Below are positions 43,880 through 52,511 of a DNA stretch of 64,000 bases, piece after piece. Source of the DNA: UBA9659 sp965208605 (GTDB lineage Bacteria > Pseudomonadota > Gammaproteobacteria > Pseudomonadales > Azotimanducaceae). The translations under genes were made by a program, and so were the position numbers. The notes under the pieces are model-generated. The model saw nothing but the letters and a program-made list of their open reading frames with translations, made no database searches and was not told where the DNA came from. The stretch is from the NCBI GenBank assembly GCA_965208605.1, contig OZ242345.1, positions 2,294,001 to 2,358,000 on the forward strand. The letters are read 5' to 3'. Within the stretch, counting starts at the first letter, position 1, and each line of letters opens with the position of its first letter.

Positions 43880-44626
43880 TCACTGTACGCCTAGATAAGC
43901 ATCAATAACCCGCTGATCATTTTGAATCTCTTGCGGTGTCCCCTGGGCTAAAATTTCACCATGTGCCAGGCAATAAATGGTGTCCGCCAGGTTCATAATC
44001 ACGCGCATATTATGTTCAATAATAAACAAGGTAATGCCGAACTTATCGGCAGCACGTTGCAAGCGGTCAATCAGCCCATTGATTAGAGTCGGATTGATGC
44101 CCGCAGTCGGCTCATCAAGTAGTAGGCAGGTCGGTTCATTCATCAGTGCCATTGCAAATTCCAATAATTTTTGCTGCCCGAAGGACAAGGCACCCGCTTT
44201 GATATGTCGCTTCTCATACAAACCAACAAATTCCAGCAGTTGCCCCGCCTGCTCCTTATCTGCCGCGCCGCTTTTGCTAAAGACATCATAGAATTTCATT
44301 TTCCGATGCGGGAATGAAATCAACATATTTTGAGTGCAATTCATCGCCTCATAAATGCGCGTTTGCTGGAAGGTTCGAATCAAACCCAGACGCGCGATCT
44401 TTTGCACTGACATGCGAGAAATTTCCCGTCCCCCGAATGTTATTGAACCCGAATCAATCGGGTGATAGCCCACAATGGAATTAAACAGGGTAGTTTTTCC
44501 TGAACCGTTGGGACCAATCAAACCAGTGATACCACCTGCTTTTACATTCAAGAAAACCTGCTTATTGGCAACCACGCCGCCATAGCATTTGGAAACATCT
44601 CGTACTTCAATGATGCTCTTCGGCAT
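43880..44626 (-). CDS. livG: branched-chain amino acid-type ABC transporter ATP-binding protein (LivG)
   Basis: 248 residues from ATG 44626 (MPKSIIEVRDVSKCYGG), one base after the livM stop. An upstream in-frame ATG at 44701 lies inside livM and is not used. Walker A GPNGSGKT, signature LSFGQQKLLEFA, Walker B CLLLDEPTAGINP, and the long LivG-type insertion (QTRIYEAMNCTQNMLISF). Inner-membrane associated. Confidence 0.92.
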   Translation of the reverse strand: MPKSIIEVRDVSKCYGGVVANKQVFLNVKAGGITGLIGPNGSGKTTLFNSIVGYHPIDSGSITFGGREISRMSVQKIARLGLIRTFQQTRIYEAMNCTQNMLISFPHRKMKFYDVFSKSGAADKEQAGQLLEFVGLYEKRHIKAGALSFGQQKLLEFAMALMNEPTCLLLDEPTAGINPTLINGLIDRLQRAADKFGITLFIIEHNMRVIMNLADTIYCLAHGEILAQGTPQEIQNDQRVIDAYLGVQ

Positions 44627-44627
44627 G

Positions 44628-45716
44628 TTATTTGCCTTCTTTGGGTAATGCTTCTTTGGGCAATACATGTTGTGGCGGTGCATCATCCAGGTCCAGACCA
44701 AACCACTCAGGCTTAAGCGACATCAACCCGCCCAGCACGCCCTTTTCAAAATACACCACCGTAATCACTATGAGGAGGCCCAGGGCCACCCACTGCCAAC
44801 CGAGGAAATAACTCCAGGTGACTTCCTTAATAAGATGGAACAAGGCCGCACCGATGACCGGACCCCAGAGGGTGCCCTTGCCACCAAGCAACACACACAC
44901 CACCATAAAAATACCTAAATTGATGGTTTGATAAGCAGTCTCCAAAGGCTCAAAGTGAATCAACTGGAAGGCAGAAATCCCACCCACTAGACCGACGAAG
45001 AAGGCCGCTATGGCCCAGGTTGTCAATTTGCACCTCATAGTATGGATGCCCATTGCCTCGGCTTTTTCTTCATCATCTCGGATGGCATTGATGGCGGCAC
45101 CAAAGCGGGTGGCATAGAGCCACTTCAGGAACATAAAAAGGACAACACCAGTGCCCGCAAACAAATAGTAGAAAAAGAGTTTACCCAGATCATAATCACC
45201 CGGATAAACCGGTAGGGAAATCCCTTGACCACCGCCAAGCCAATCCCAGTTCGCCACCAATTCACCCGCGGCTATGGCAACGCCAAGCGTACCGATAGCA
45301 AAATAAGGACCGCGCAATCCGAAGATGACATAACCAATCAGCACCGCCGTTAGCGCGCAGAAGACACCCGCACCGATAATCCCAATCAAGGCACCAACAA
45401 AATACTGACGCTCGGTAAAAATCATCAAATCAAGACGACCGGCATCGGTATAGGCACCCAGATCGTGCACCATACCAATAGCAATTGCCGCCGCGACATA
45501 CATCCCAGTACCGTAGAAAAAGATGTTGCCGAGAGAGTTATAACCCATTTGCCCGCCGGTCATGTCCCAGGTCAATGCGACCACAATCATCAACCAGAGA
45601 GTTGCCAGCTGAGCGCGAAAATCTGGAAACAAGAATGGCGCGACGATGATGAATACCAAGAGCGCAAGACCGAGCGCAATAGTGCGCGGTTTGTGAATAC
45701 CCCTTAACATCATCAC
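44628..45716 (-). CDS. livM: ABC transporter permease LivM
   Basis: 362 residues with about ten hydrophobic segments. The family motif GPYFAIGTLGVAIAAGELVANWDWLGGGQGI and the EAA-like loop INAIRDDEEKAEAMGIHTMRCKLT are present. Permease half of the Liv transporter. It ends with a Pro/Lys-rich tail (PKEALPKEGK). Confidence 0.92.
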   Translation of the reverse strand: MMMLRGIHKPRTIALGLALLVFIIVAPFLFPDFRAQLATLWLMIVVALTWDMTGGQMGYNSLGNIFFYGTGMYVAAAIAIGMVHDLGAYTDAGRLDLMIFTERQYFVGALIGIIGAGVFCALTAVLIGYVIFGLRGPYFAIGTLGVAIAAGELVANWDWLGGGQGISLPVYPGDYDLGKLFFYYLFAGTGVVLFMFLKWLYATRFGAAINAIRDDEEKAEAMGIHTMRCKLTTWAIAAFFVGLVGGISAFQLIHFEPLETAYQTINLGIFMVVCVLLGGKGTLWGPVIGAALFHLIKEVTWSYFLGWQWVALGLLIVITVVYFEKGVLGGLMSLKPEWFGLDLDDAPPQHVLPKEALPKEGK

Positions 45717-45765
45717 ATGCCCCTGGCTGTTTGTGCTTTCGTCAGCGCCAATATCATCAAATCAT

Positions 45766-46677
45766 TCATTGCACACTCCGCCGCACGCGAGCTTGTTGAA
45801 GCAACCGAATAATGAGCACCAACAAAAGTAACAACACCGCCACTGCTTGCTGATAGCCGATACCAAAAATATGTGCACCATATTGTTCAACTGCACCTAT
45901 ACCGAGACCTGCAGCTATGACTCCAGGTAAATTGCCGAGCCCGGCGGCGGTGACGATGACGAAGGCGCGAATAGAATAGGTCATGCCATAAAAGGGTTGA
46001 ATAACCCAGACCATGACGATAATCGCACCCGCCGCACCACAGATCGCCGAGTTCAATGAAAAGGTGAAGGCGTAAACCTTGTCGGTGTCTATGCCCAATA
46101 CTCGCGCCGCCCGGGCATCTTGTGCCGTAGCACGTATTGCTTGCCCCATACGGCTGGTCTTCATATAAATAATAACTGCGGCAGCCAGGGAAATTGCCAT
46201 CAACACACCGAGCAATTTAGCAATCGGCACATCAACGAAGTCATCAAAAAAATACAGGGTATCGTATGGGAGTTGAATGCTTTGGGTGTCCGAGCCAAAC
46301 ATCAGGTTGAGTAGCTGCGCAATCATGATCGCGAGCCCAAAGGTCGCCAGCAGAGAAGTGAAGAGGTCGCGTTCAACAACGCGCGCGATGACGAGTTTGT
46401 AAATGACCCAGCCGACTCCCCACATCACCAGGAAGGCAACGGGCACACCGAGTAAAGGCGGCAACCCCTCATTACTGAGCCACCAGGCGACATAACCACC
46501 AGCGATGACAAGATCGCCTTGCGCCAGGTTTTTGACATTCATCACTCCCCAGACCAATGCCAACCCATAAGCAGCAAGCGCAAACAGGGCGCCAGCCATC
46601 ACGCCGTCCAGAATAATCTTGATATTGACTACCGGAAATTCAAATAGAAGCGATAAATTACCGAGGATATATTCCAT
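45766..46677 (-). CDS. livH: ABC transporter permease LivH
   Basis: About 303 residues from ATG 46677 (MEYILGNLSLLFEFPV). An earlier in-frame ATG at 46722 lies within the livK coding sequence. Has the LivH pattern VMAGALFALAAYGLALVWGVMNVKNLAQGDLVIAGGYVAW and the EAA loop IRATAQDARAARVLGIDTDKVYAF. Starts 8 bp after the livK stop. Confidence 0.92.
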   Translation of the reverse strand: MEYILGNLSLLFEFPVVNIKIILDGVMAGALFALAAYGLALVWGVMNVKNLAQGDLVIAGGYVAWWLSNEGLPPLLGVPVAFLVMWGVGWVIYKLVIARVVERDLFTSLLATFGLAIMIAQLLNLMFGSDTQSIQLPYDTLYFFDDFVDVPIAKLLGVLMAISLAAAVIIYMKTSRMGQAIRATAQDARAARVLGIDTDKVYAFTFSLNSAICGAAGAIIVMVWVIQPFYGMTYSIRAFVIVTAAGLGNLPGVIAAGLGIGAVEQYGAHIFGIGYQQAVAVLLLLLVLIIRLLQQARVRRSVQ

Positions 46678-46684
46678 GCGATAG

Positions 46685-47920
46685 TTACCGCTTGCGGGGC
46701 CAGTGTAACTTGTGAGATGCAAAGTCAGAGGGTGCCACTACACGATACTTGCCGTCCTGAATTTGCCGCAACACCATGGGTTTGGCGATATTCATACCTT
46801 CAGCAGAAAACATGATGTGCCCATAAAAGGTCGCCATATCAGTCTCGGAAATTGCATCTCTGAGCACATGCTTATCCAGAGTGCCCGCTCGCTCAAAGGC
46901 ATCCTTATATACATAGACTGCCACCGAGGCCTGAGCGGCCTGATAGGGCACAGTTTTATCTGCATACTGCGGATAAGCTATCTTGAACTCTTTATCATAA
47001 TTGGTAGCACTACCAAAGAGCGGGTCGGTATAAGTTAAGGACTCTGCCCACTGGGTTGCGCACAAAATACCGTTTGCGGCGGCACCGAAGTTGCCAATGA
47101 CATCTGCTGCTTCACAATGCGTCATGGCAATGATGGGCGTCTTGATGTGCTGTTCATTAATTTGCCGCACCGCCGTTGCTGCACCCTTGGAGTGCCCGCT
47201 CACAATCAATACATCGGGCCTGAGGAGTTTGACCTTGGTCAGGATGGCACTCATATCAGACAGGTCCCGGGGCAACTGTTCATCAATCACAGTCCGCATG
47301 CCAAACTTTTTAATGTCTCCCAGGATCCCGGCACGAATATCAAGTGAAAAGGGATCATTCTCCACCGCAATGGCAACCTTCACGGAGGACAACTCTCTAC
47401 CTGTTTCTTGAGCTTTTTCCGCTGCCAAAGTAATCGCCGGAGCAAGGTATTGCTCCGAGGTGGAGAGGACGGCAAACACATATTTATAGCCCTTGTTAAA
47501 CAGCGAACGCGAAGCACCTTCTGCTTCGATCATGGGGATTTGATATTTTTCCGTCACGGGTGCTATGGCTTTGGTCATGCCCGAGGAATAGGGTCCGAGC
47601 ATATATTGAATTTTATCTTGATTGATGAGCCGCTCAGTCAAAGTGGCTGCCCGGTCACCTTTGGATTCATCATCGTAATAAATGATTTGGAAGTGGTAGC
47701 ACTGAGCGCCAATCTTCACACCGCCCGCTTGGTTGACCTTCATAGTTGCAAACTCATAGCCATTTTGGGCATGAATACCGTTGGTAGCGTATTTACCGGT
47801 CAGTGAAATGGCTGCGCCTAGGGTTAGTTCCTTACAGTCCTGAGCTTCGCTCTTCTGCGCAAAGCCCATGCTACTGGCAACAAGCCCCGAGAGAATACAT
47901 GTATAAATTGTGCTTCGCAT
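46685..47920 (-). CDS. livK: periplasmic substrate-binding protein of the Liv-type ABC transporter
   Basis: 411 residues with a signal peptide (MRSTIYTCILSGLVASSMGFAQKSEA). A type I periplasmic-binding fold follows: LTLGAAISLTGKYATNGIHAQNGYEFA, YMLGPYSSGMTKAIAPVTEKYQIPMIEAEGAS. First gene of livKHMGF. Substrate may be an amino acid, amide or aromatic acid; the nearby aromatic-type catabolic cluster makes the last possible. Its 5' region has a decayed copy at 52197-52363. Confidence 0.88.
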   Translation of the reverse strand: MRSTIYTCILSGLVASSMGFAQKSEAQDCKELTLGAAISLTGKYATNGIHAQNGYEFATMKVNQAGGVKIGAQCYHFQIIYYDDESKGDRAATLTERLINQDKIQYMLGPYSSGMTKAIAPVTEKYQIPMIEAEGASRSLFNKGYKYVFAVLSTSEQYLAPAITLAAEKAQETGRELSSVKVAIAVENDPFSLDIRAGILGDIKKFGMRTVIDEQLPRDLSDMSAILTKVKLLRPDVLIVSGHSKGAATAVRQINEQHIKTPIIAMTHCEAADVIGNFGAAANGILCATQWAESLTYTDPLFGSATNYDKEFKIAYPQYADKTVPYQAAQASVAVYVYKDAFERAGTLDKHVLRDAISETDMATFYGHIMFSAEGMNIAKPMVLRQIQDGKYRVVAPSDFASHKLHWPRKR

Positions 47921-47938
47921 AATTGTTAATCCGATTGT

Positions 47939-47978
47939 AGTAACCGACGTCTAGTAACCGATGTCTAGTAACCGATGC
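47939..47978. repeat. three 14-bp direct repeats upstream of livK
   Basis: AGTAACCGACGTCT (47939-47952), AGTAACCGATGTCT (47953-47966), AGTAACCGATGC (47967-47978, partial). They lie 19-58 bp before the livK start codon, so they would be in the promoter or leader. Candidate operator or simple slippage product. Confidence 0.75.
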
Positions 47979-47989
47979 AAATCATTATA

Positions 47990-49213
47990 TTACATTGAGC
48001 GAGCAGTGTTGCCACAACTCCCTTCTAGCGACGCTATCCAGTTGGACACCAATGTTAAGCCTTCCTGATGCACCGTACTGCGGCCAAATTCCGGCATCAT
48101 GGCACCAGGAGCTAGACTTTCCATACGATACACAAGAATTGATGCTTCGGGCTGCCCAGGCATGATGGAATAACGATGCCCACCAGTACCTTGACCCGCC
48201 GCTATAGGCAGTTTGCAAAAACCAAGACGCACTGAATTGGTAGTGGCGAGATCAAGATATAGACCGGAGGTATCTGCCGGACCCGTTTTGCTGTGACAGT
48301 GCCCGCAATTAATATGCAAATAAGACCTTGCCCGATGCGCAAGCGGCGCGTCCTGGTCACGCCAGTCAGTCATCGCCTCTCGGGCCGGCATTGAGGGCAT
48401 CCTTAAGAGCCCGGATGCTTGCCAGTGCTCCAGTTGATTGGTGAGCACTATATTGGTGGGCGCGATGTTGGTGGGTGCTATGTTGGCAGGCGCTATGTTG
48501 GCAGGCACTATATTAGTGGGCGCTATGGCGTAGCGATGCTCCCGATCAAGGTTCTGGATGCTGGGTCCAATGAGATGGATTGCCCGGGTGGTATGTTCAG
48601 TCGCATGACAACCCGCACACTGATTCTGGTCAGGCACGACATAGTTAAAACTCAGAGGGGAGGTATCAATTTCATCTTGCAGGGTGATCGGTAGGATGGC
48701 ACCCGTCACCTCCAGATGGGCTTCGGTCTGAGCGGCGTTCCAGAGATACGGCAAGGCATACCAGCCAGCAGCGCGTTTTACCAGTAGTCTGGTTTCAAGC
48801 AAATAACTCTCACGAAGATCAAGCCCTCCACCAGGACCCACAGCAGGTCGAAACCAAGCACCTTGATCGGTAGTTTTTATTAACTGCGCGGCTTGCATGG
48901 GATAAAAAAAGGTTTTGGAAAAAATAGTGCCTTGCGGAAAATCTATTGTTCCATCCTCACTGGCAACGGCAGATTTGCCTGATGGAATCCAGACAGTGCG
49001 TAACTTGTGAGTGTAATCAGAGAAGAGCGGCGAGTTCAGACTATAGGGCGTGACTGCAATATCAAGTTGGAGTTCATCCTGATGCACCTGCATCAATCCC
49101 CATTCGGACAAGGCATCAGGATTCCGCGTTGCATGAAAAGTAACGCCTGATGGTTCACATCCCACAAGACATCCTGCGCAAGCAACCAGCAGGATGATAA
49201 AAATACCTCTCAT
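47990..49213 (-). CDS. SO2930-like diheme c-type cytochrome lipoprotein
   Basis: 407 residues. Lipoprotein signal IILLVACAGCLVGC. Two CxxCH heme motifs: CAGCHATEH (about residue 200) and CGHCHSKTG (about 305). The first half has WGLMQVHQDELQLDIAVTPYSLNSPLFSDYTHKLR, as in the SO2930 cytochrome family. Such cytochromes occur next to a parallel beta-helix protein, as here. A 15-nt tandem repeat (48440-48529) inserts a PTNIA/PANIA stretch between the heme regions. Periplasmic or outer-membrane electron carrier; partner unknown. Confidence 0.8.
   Translation of the reverse strand: MRGIFIILLVACAGCLVGCEPSGVTFHATRNPDALSEWGLMQVHQDELQLDIAVTPYSLNSPLFSDYTHKLRTVWIPSGKSAVASEDGTIDFPQGTIFSKTFFYPMQAAQLIKTTDQGAWFRPAVGPGGGLDLRESYLLETRLLVKRAAGWYALPYLWNAAQTEAHLEVTGAILPITLQDEIDTSPLSFNYVVPDQNQCAGCHATEHTTRAIHLIGPSIQNLDREHRYAIAPTNIVPANIAPANIAPTNIAPTNIVLTNQLEHWQASGLLRMPSMPAREAMTDWRDQDAPLAHRARSYLHINCGHCHSKTGPADTSGLYLDLATTNSVRLGFCKLPIAAGQGTGGHRYSIMPGQPEASILVYRMESLAPGAMMPEFGRSTVHQEGLTLVSNWIASLEGSCGNTARSM
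48440..48529 (-). repeat. in-frame 15-nt tandem repeat in the cytochrome gene
   Basis: Six 15-bp units (48440, 48455, 48470, 48485, 48500, 48515) with variants of GGTGGGCGCTATGTT, encoding NIVPA/NIAPA/NIAPT pentapeptides on the minus strand. Copy-number change would keep the frame. Confidence 0.92.
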
Positions 49214-49214
49214 A

Positions 49215-50468
49215 TTAGATAGCTGTTATTTCAACAGGGGGAAGCGGCTCGTGCCGGCATTGGTGCTGCGCCGTATCCATCCTTGGGTTAGCAAAGCCAT
49301 TGGGTGCATCCATATTAAAAACGCCGGTCTCGGCTTCGCCGTACACACATATTCGCAAGCCCGGAGGAAGCAGATTGTTCACTGCCTTCTCGGTATTGAT
49401 AAAACCGTCCCAGATAACATGCGGGAAGCTCCCATCCTCGCCGAACACCATCCGCTTGATCTTGGCAAGATACTCCGTATCAGGACGAAGACCACCGCCT
49501 GCATATCGGTTGTGATGGATAGATATAGTTTCCGGAAAGGCATCAAAATCGGAAACAGATTCCCGGTCGCTATAATTGGTTGAGTAGAGGCTGGAAATAA
49601 CAATGTGTGCCGTCTGGTTGTGCTGCATGTCGTTATCAAATATCTCAATCAGATCATTGGAATTGATAACGATTCCAGAGCCCGCTGGCACTCCAGCAAC
49701 CGCAGTACCTGGCACGGCAAAGTTGGGGGTGTTATTGGTTACTATCTGATTGCGGAAGACTCTTGTTTTCATACCTTCCAACACCAGGTCCGGCATGTTG
49801 AACACAAGAATACCGCCCGTATTGTTGGTCGCAAGATTGCCATAAACATCCGCGCCCACTGTATTTTCGATTTCAATACCAGCAACATTAAACTCGGCGC
49901 GATTGTTGCGCACGACAACATTCTTTGATTGCCCAACATAGATACCGGCATCAGAAGCAGCAATCGCTACTGATTCTTCAATCAATGTATTCTCGGTCTG
50001 GACAGGATAAATACCATAGGCACCATTGTTAGTGTCGGGACCATTAGTCCATTCCGTGCGCACCCGCCGCACGATAATATTCTTCCCTTCGTTGATTTTC
50101 AGCGCATCGCCTTTGGTATCTTCAATGGCAAGATCTTCAATGGTAAAATCGTTGGCGGTCACCAGTAAGCCCTCAGCACCGCTCAATTGATTTTGAAAAC
50201 TGAGAATGGTTTTATCCATGCCAGCACCTTTGATCGTCACGCCGTCAACTCTCAGAGACAGTGACCGCTGTAACTCAAACCTCCCTTCGGGAATCTGGAT
50301 CACATCTCCCGGTGCTGCATTCAACAACTGCGTTTGTAATTTTTTGCCCATATCAACCGCCGATTCTGGTCCAGAACAGGCAACCAACAGTAGCGCGGCG
50401 ATACTGATGAAGCCTCGCGTCCCCAGACCCAAGGCAACTGTCTGAGAGTAAGATCTAGTGTTTTTCAT
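49215..50468 (-). CDS. parallel beta-helix repeat lipoprotein
   Basis: 417 residues. Signal plus lipobox ISIAALLLVACSG. Then QLLNAAPGDVIQIPEGRFELQRSLSLRVDGVTIKGAG, and repeated rungs (VTANDFTIEDLAIEDTKGDAL, NIIVRRVRTEWTNG, NVVVRNNRAEFNVAGIEIEN) forming a right-handed beta-helix as in pectate-lyase-like proteins. It is two bases upstream of the cytochrome gene on the same strand, matching the SO2929/SO2930-type pair. Catalytic role, if any, unknown. Confidence 0.82.
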   Translation of the reverse strand: MKNTRSYSQTVALGLGTRGFISIAALLLVACSGPESAVDMGKKLQTQLLNAAPGDVIQIPEGRFELQRSLSLRVDGVTIKGAGMDKTILSFQNQLSGAEGLLVTANDFTIEDLAIEDTKGDALKINEGKNIIVRRVRTEWTNGPDTNNGAYGIYPVQTENTLIEESVAIAASDAGIYVGQSKNVVVRNNRAEFNVAGIEIENTVGADVYGNLATNNTGGILVFNMPDLVLEGMKTRVFRNQIVTNNTPNFAVPGTAVAGVPAGSGIVINSNDLIEIFDNDMQHNQTAHIVISSLYSTNYSDRESVSDFDAFPETISIHHNRYAGGGLRPDTEYLAKIKRMVFGEDGSFPHVIWDGFINTEKAVNNLLPPGLRICVYGEAETGVFNMDAPNGFANPRMDTAQHQCRHEPLPPVEITAI

Positions 50469-50577
50469 GCCGTGTTACCTCCTTTAATAAGATAGATTAT
50501 AGTACTTGATGCCTCAGGTGGGGGTTATTAATACGGAAATCAGCCCGTTAATGCTAGTGAATTTGCTGAGTAGTTAA

Positions 50578-50871
50578 TCAAGCGGGCCGGGGCGATACCG
50601 CCCTACAGATTGCAGTCGCATCCGCGCTTGCCAGGTCGTAGCGCGTTTGCAGGTTCAGCCATGACTGAGCATCACCGCCAAAGTATTGAGCAAGGCGTAA
50701 AGCGGTGTCGGGGGTGATTCCCCGGCGCTCCTTCACGATCTCGTGCATTCGGGTGGCTGGAACATGCAAGTCCATTGCCAGCGCATTGACGCTAAGCTCA
50801 AGGGGCACCAGATACTCTTCTCGGAGAATTTCACCGGGATGAATAGGGCGCATATTATTTACATCGGTCAT
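50578..50871 (-). CDS. higA: HigA-type antitoxin
   Basis: 97 residues with the HigA pattern MRPIHPGEILREEYLVPLELSVNALAMDLHVPATRMHEIVKERRGITPDTALRLAQYFGGDAQSWLNLQTRYDL, an XRE-type HTH. GGAGGT lies just before the ATG. Normally the second gene of higBA. Here only the last 14 codons of higB remain upstream (50881-50925), so the antitoxin is orphaned. Confidence 0.92.
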   Translation of the reverse strand: MTDVNNMRPIHPGEILREEYLVPLELSVNALAMDLHVPATRMHEIVKERRGITPDTALRLAQYFGGDAQSWLNLQTRYDLASADATAICRAVSPRPA

Positions 50872-50880
50872 GGGACCTCC

Positions 50881-50925
50881 TTAGTGATAATCAACTATTT
50901 CAACCCTGACATACGCGCCTAAGCT
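50881..50925 (-). pseudogene. higB: higB toxin 3' remnant
   Basis: Reads SLGAYVRVEIVDYH-stop, the typical HigB C-terminus (...GDAYDVEIVDYH), ending 9 bp before higA as in intact higBA operons. A stop codon precedes SLG and nothing else of the toxin is visible upstream. Confidence 0.8.
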
Positions 50926-50937
50926 TCACCTGTATAG

Positions 50938-50998
50938 TTCAAAATTTTGAAATATGGAAGGCAAAATAAACCCATAAGTCATAATTATGACTTATGGG
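50938..50998. promoter_or_regulatory. two perfect palindromes
   Basis: A 14-bp palindrome TTCAAAATTTTGAA (50938-50951) and a 28-bp perfect palindrome (50971-50998, half-site CCCATAAGTCATAA). They lie where the promoter of the truncated higBA operon would have been and 110 bp upstream of the small ORF at 51108. Could be an operator dimer site or a factor-independent stem. Confidence 0.7.
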
Positions 50999-51107
50999 CT
51001 GGTATCCTTACCTATAGTGATGATTTCATTAACAATCATGTAAAAGGTACCATTAGATGCATAGAGTATCGTATGATTAGCTACGCCAACCCCAACGGAG
51101 ATATAGT

Positions 51108-51281
51108 ATGACCACAAACATTAATGAACGCACTTCTAATGATGATCGTTCTGACTCGATGAATCCCGAAAGTGACGCATATAACCCCGGCAGTCCAGAA
51201 GATGATCGTTCTGACTCGATGAACCCCGAAAGTGACGCATATAACCCCGGAGACGATGGCGACGATAAAGCTAATCGTTAG
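51108..51281 (+). CDS. small acidic repeat protein (57 aa)
   Basis: ATG with GGAG at 51096-51099. Encodes MTTNINERTSN followed by two near-identical units DDRSDSMNPESDAYNPG and ending DDGDDKANR. The two 51-bp coding units differ at one silent position (AAT/AAC). No family recognised with certainty. Strongly acidic, with no hydrophobic segment, so probably a soluble, disordered peptide. Confidence 0.6.
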   Translation: MTTNINERTSNDDRSDSMNPESDAYNPGSPEDDRSDSMNPESDAYNPGDDGDDKANR

Positions 51282-51512
51282 ATTCTTCGTCAGAGCGAGA
51301 CAGTCAAACGGTTTAAACCTACTTGATCAAGTAGCGCTCTATGACCTCACGCTTGGGTTCTACCCCCAAGCCCGGTAAATCAGATGGTGAGACCATCCCA
51401 TCAACTGTTTATTCATAACGGATTAACTATTAGCCGTCAAATTAATGAGTGTCCTCGATAATCCTTAGCTGGCAGGTGGAGGCATACCAATGTCGTTGTA
51501 ACCAGTCAGAAG

Positions 51513-51535
51513 GCGTTGGTGTATTTAACCAACGC
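51513..51535. terminator. hairpin, possible bidirectional terminator
   Basis: GCGTTGGT (51513-51520) pairs with ACCAACGC (51528-51535) around a 7-nt loop, between the small ORF and the convergent lipoprotein gene. The T-run is weak (CTTTCC), so termination is uncertain. Another short stem CTTGGG/CCCAAG lies at about 51352-51371. Confidence 0.45.
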
Positions 51536-51566
51536 TTTCCCGGTCTGCGTTGACAACTTTGTTACA

Positions 51567-52157
51567 TTATCCTCGCAGTTGCTGTACGAAATATTCATCA
51601 GACAGCAAGTCTGCAATCAGGTCGTCCAATACTGCTTTTAAAGCACCTTTAGCTCCCTCACCACCTTTAACCGACGCACTGCTAATAATGGTATCTTTCC
51701 AGATAATCTTATTGGTATCCGTATTTCGTACTTGGAGCTTGACCGACAACGACGATTTAATGGTTCCTGTCCACATTCCCATTATTACCTCATAATCAAA
51801 ATCCACTAACTCTCCAGTAAGGATTAGACTCTCGCCAGAATCGGCTAATGGTGTTTTCGCATTTATCAGCCCTTGAATAATAGCATCTCGTACAATTTCA
51901 GCGAGCGGCTTTTCAGCCTGCCAACCACCGGATGTAGTTGCCCCATTGAGATTCGTCATATTCATAATCAATCGAGGATTCTCAACGTTCCGACCATCAT
52001 TAATCACTCCGATTTTTAGCGGTGAAGGATTAATATTGCTTAAGTCCGTGCTAACAGTACCTACGTAGTCATAGTTGACCTGAACATCATGTACTGTAAA
52101 AGCACAACCAGACAATAGCCCAATTGAAAGACCAAGTGCAGCCAATTTAATTCCCAT
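51567..52157 (-). CDS. YajG-like lipoprotein
   Basis: 196 residues. Lipobox LGLSIGLLSGCAF. The body (GVINDGRNVENPRLIMNMTNLNG..., PLAEIVRDAIIQGL, GELVDFDYEVIMGMWTGTIKSSLSVKLQVRNTDTNKIIWKDTI) resembles the YajG family of uncharacterised outer-membrane-associated lipoproteins. Monocistronic and convergent with the small ORF. Confidence 0.65.
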   Translation of the reverse strand: MGIKLAALGLSIGLLSGCAFTVHDVQVNYDYVGTVSTDLSNINPSPLKIGVINDGRNVENPRLIMNMTNLNGATTSGGWQAEKPLAEIVRDAIIQGLINAKTPLADSGESLILTGELVDFDYEVIMGMWTGTIKSSLSVKLQVRNTDTNKIIWKDTIISSASVKGGEGAKGALKAVLDDLIADLLSDEYFVQQLRG

Positions 52158-52196
52158 TTATTTCCCCTATTTTATTGAATGTAACAGCTTATTATA

Positions 52197-52363
52197 ACAC
52201 CGCCAGCTTGGTTAATCTTCATAGTCGCAAACACATAACCATTTTGAGCATGAATACCGTTTGTAGCGTATTTACCGGTCAGTGAAATGGCTACTCCTAG
52301 GGTTAGTTCCTTACAGCCCTGCGCTTCGCTCTTCTGCGCAAAGCCCACATGCTACTTGCAACT
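52197..52363 (-). pseudogene. livK 5' fragment (decayed copy)
   Basis: About 165 bp closely matching 47718-47884 of livK in the same orientation. It covers the end of the signal peptide and about 50 residues (AQKSEAQGCKELTLGVAISLTGKYATNGI...), with scattered substitutions and a 2-nt insertion at CCCACATG versus CCCATG. No start or remaining gene. Confidence 0.85.
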
Positions 52364-52511
52364 GCCGGTCTGTTTGACCACCCAACACACTGCGAAAATC
52401 AGGCCACTGTCCCGACGCTTGAACTAAGATTTCGTCAGAATCCATGGCTGGCAGGATGCTCCGGGGCAGGAAGATACTTGGCAACCCGTGCAGAAACGTG
52501 GTTAATTCGTC

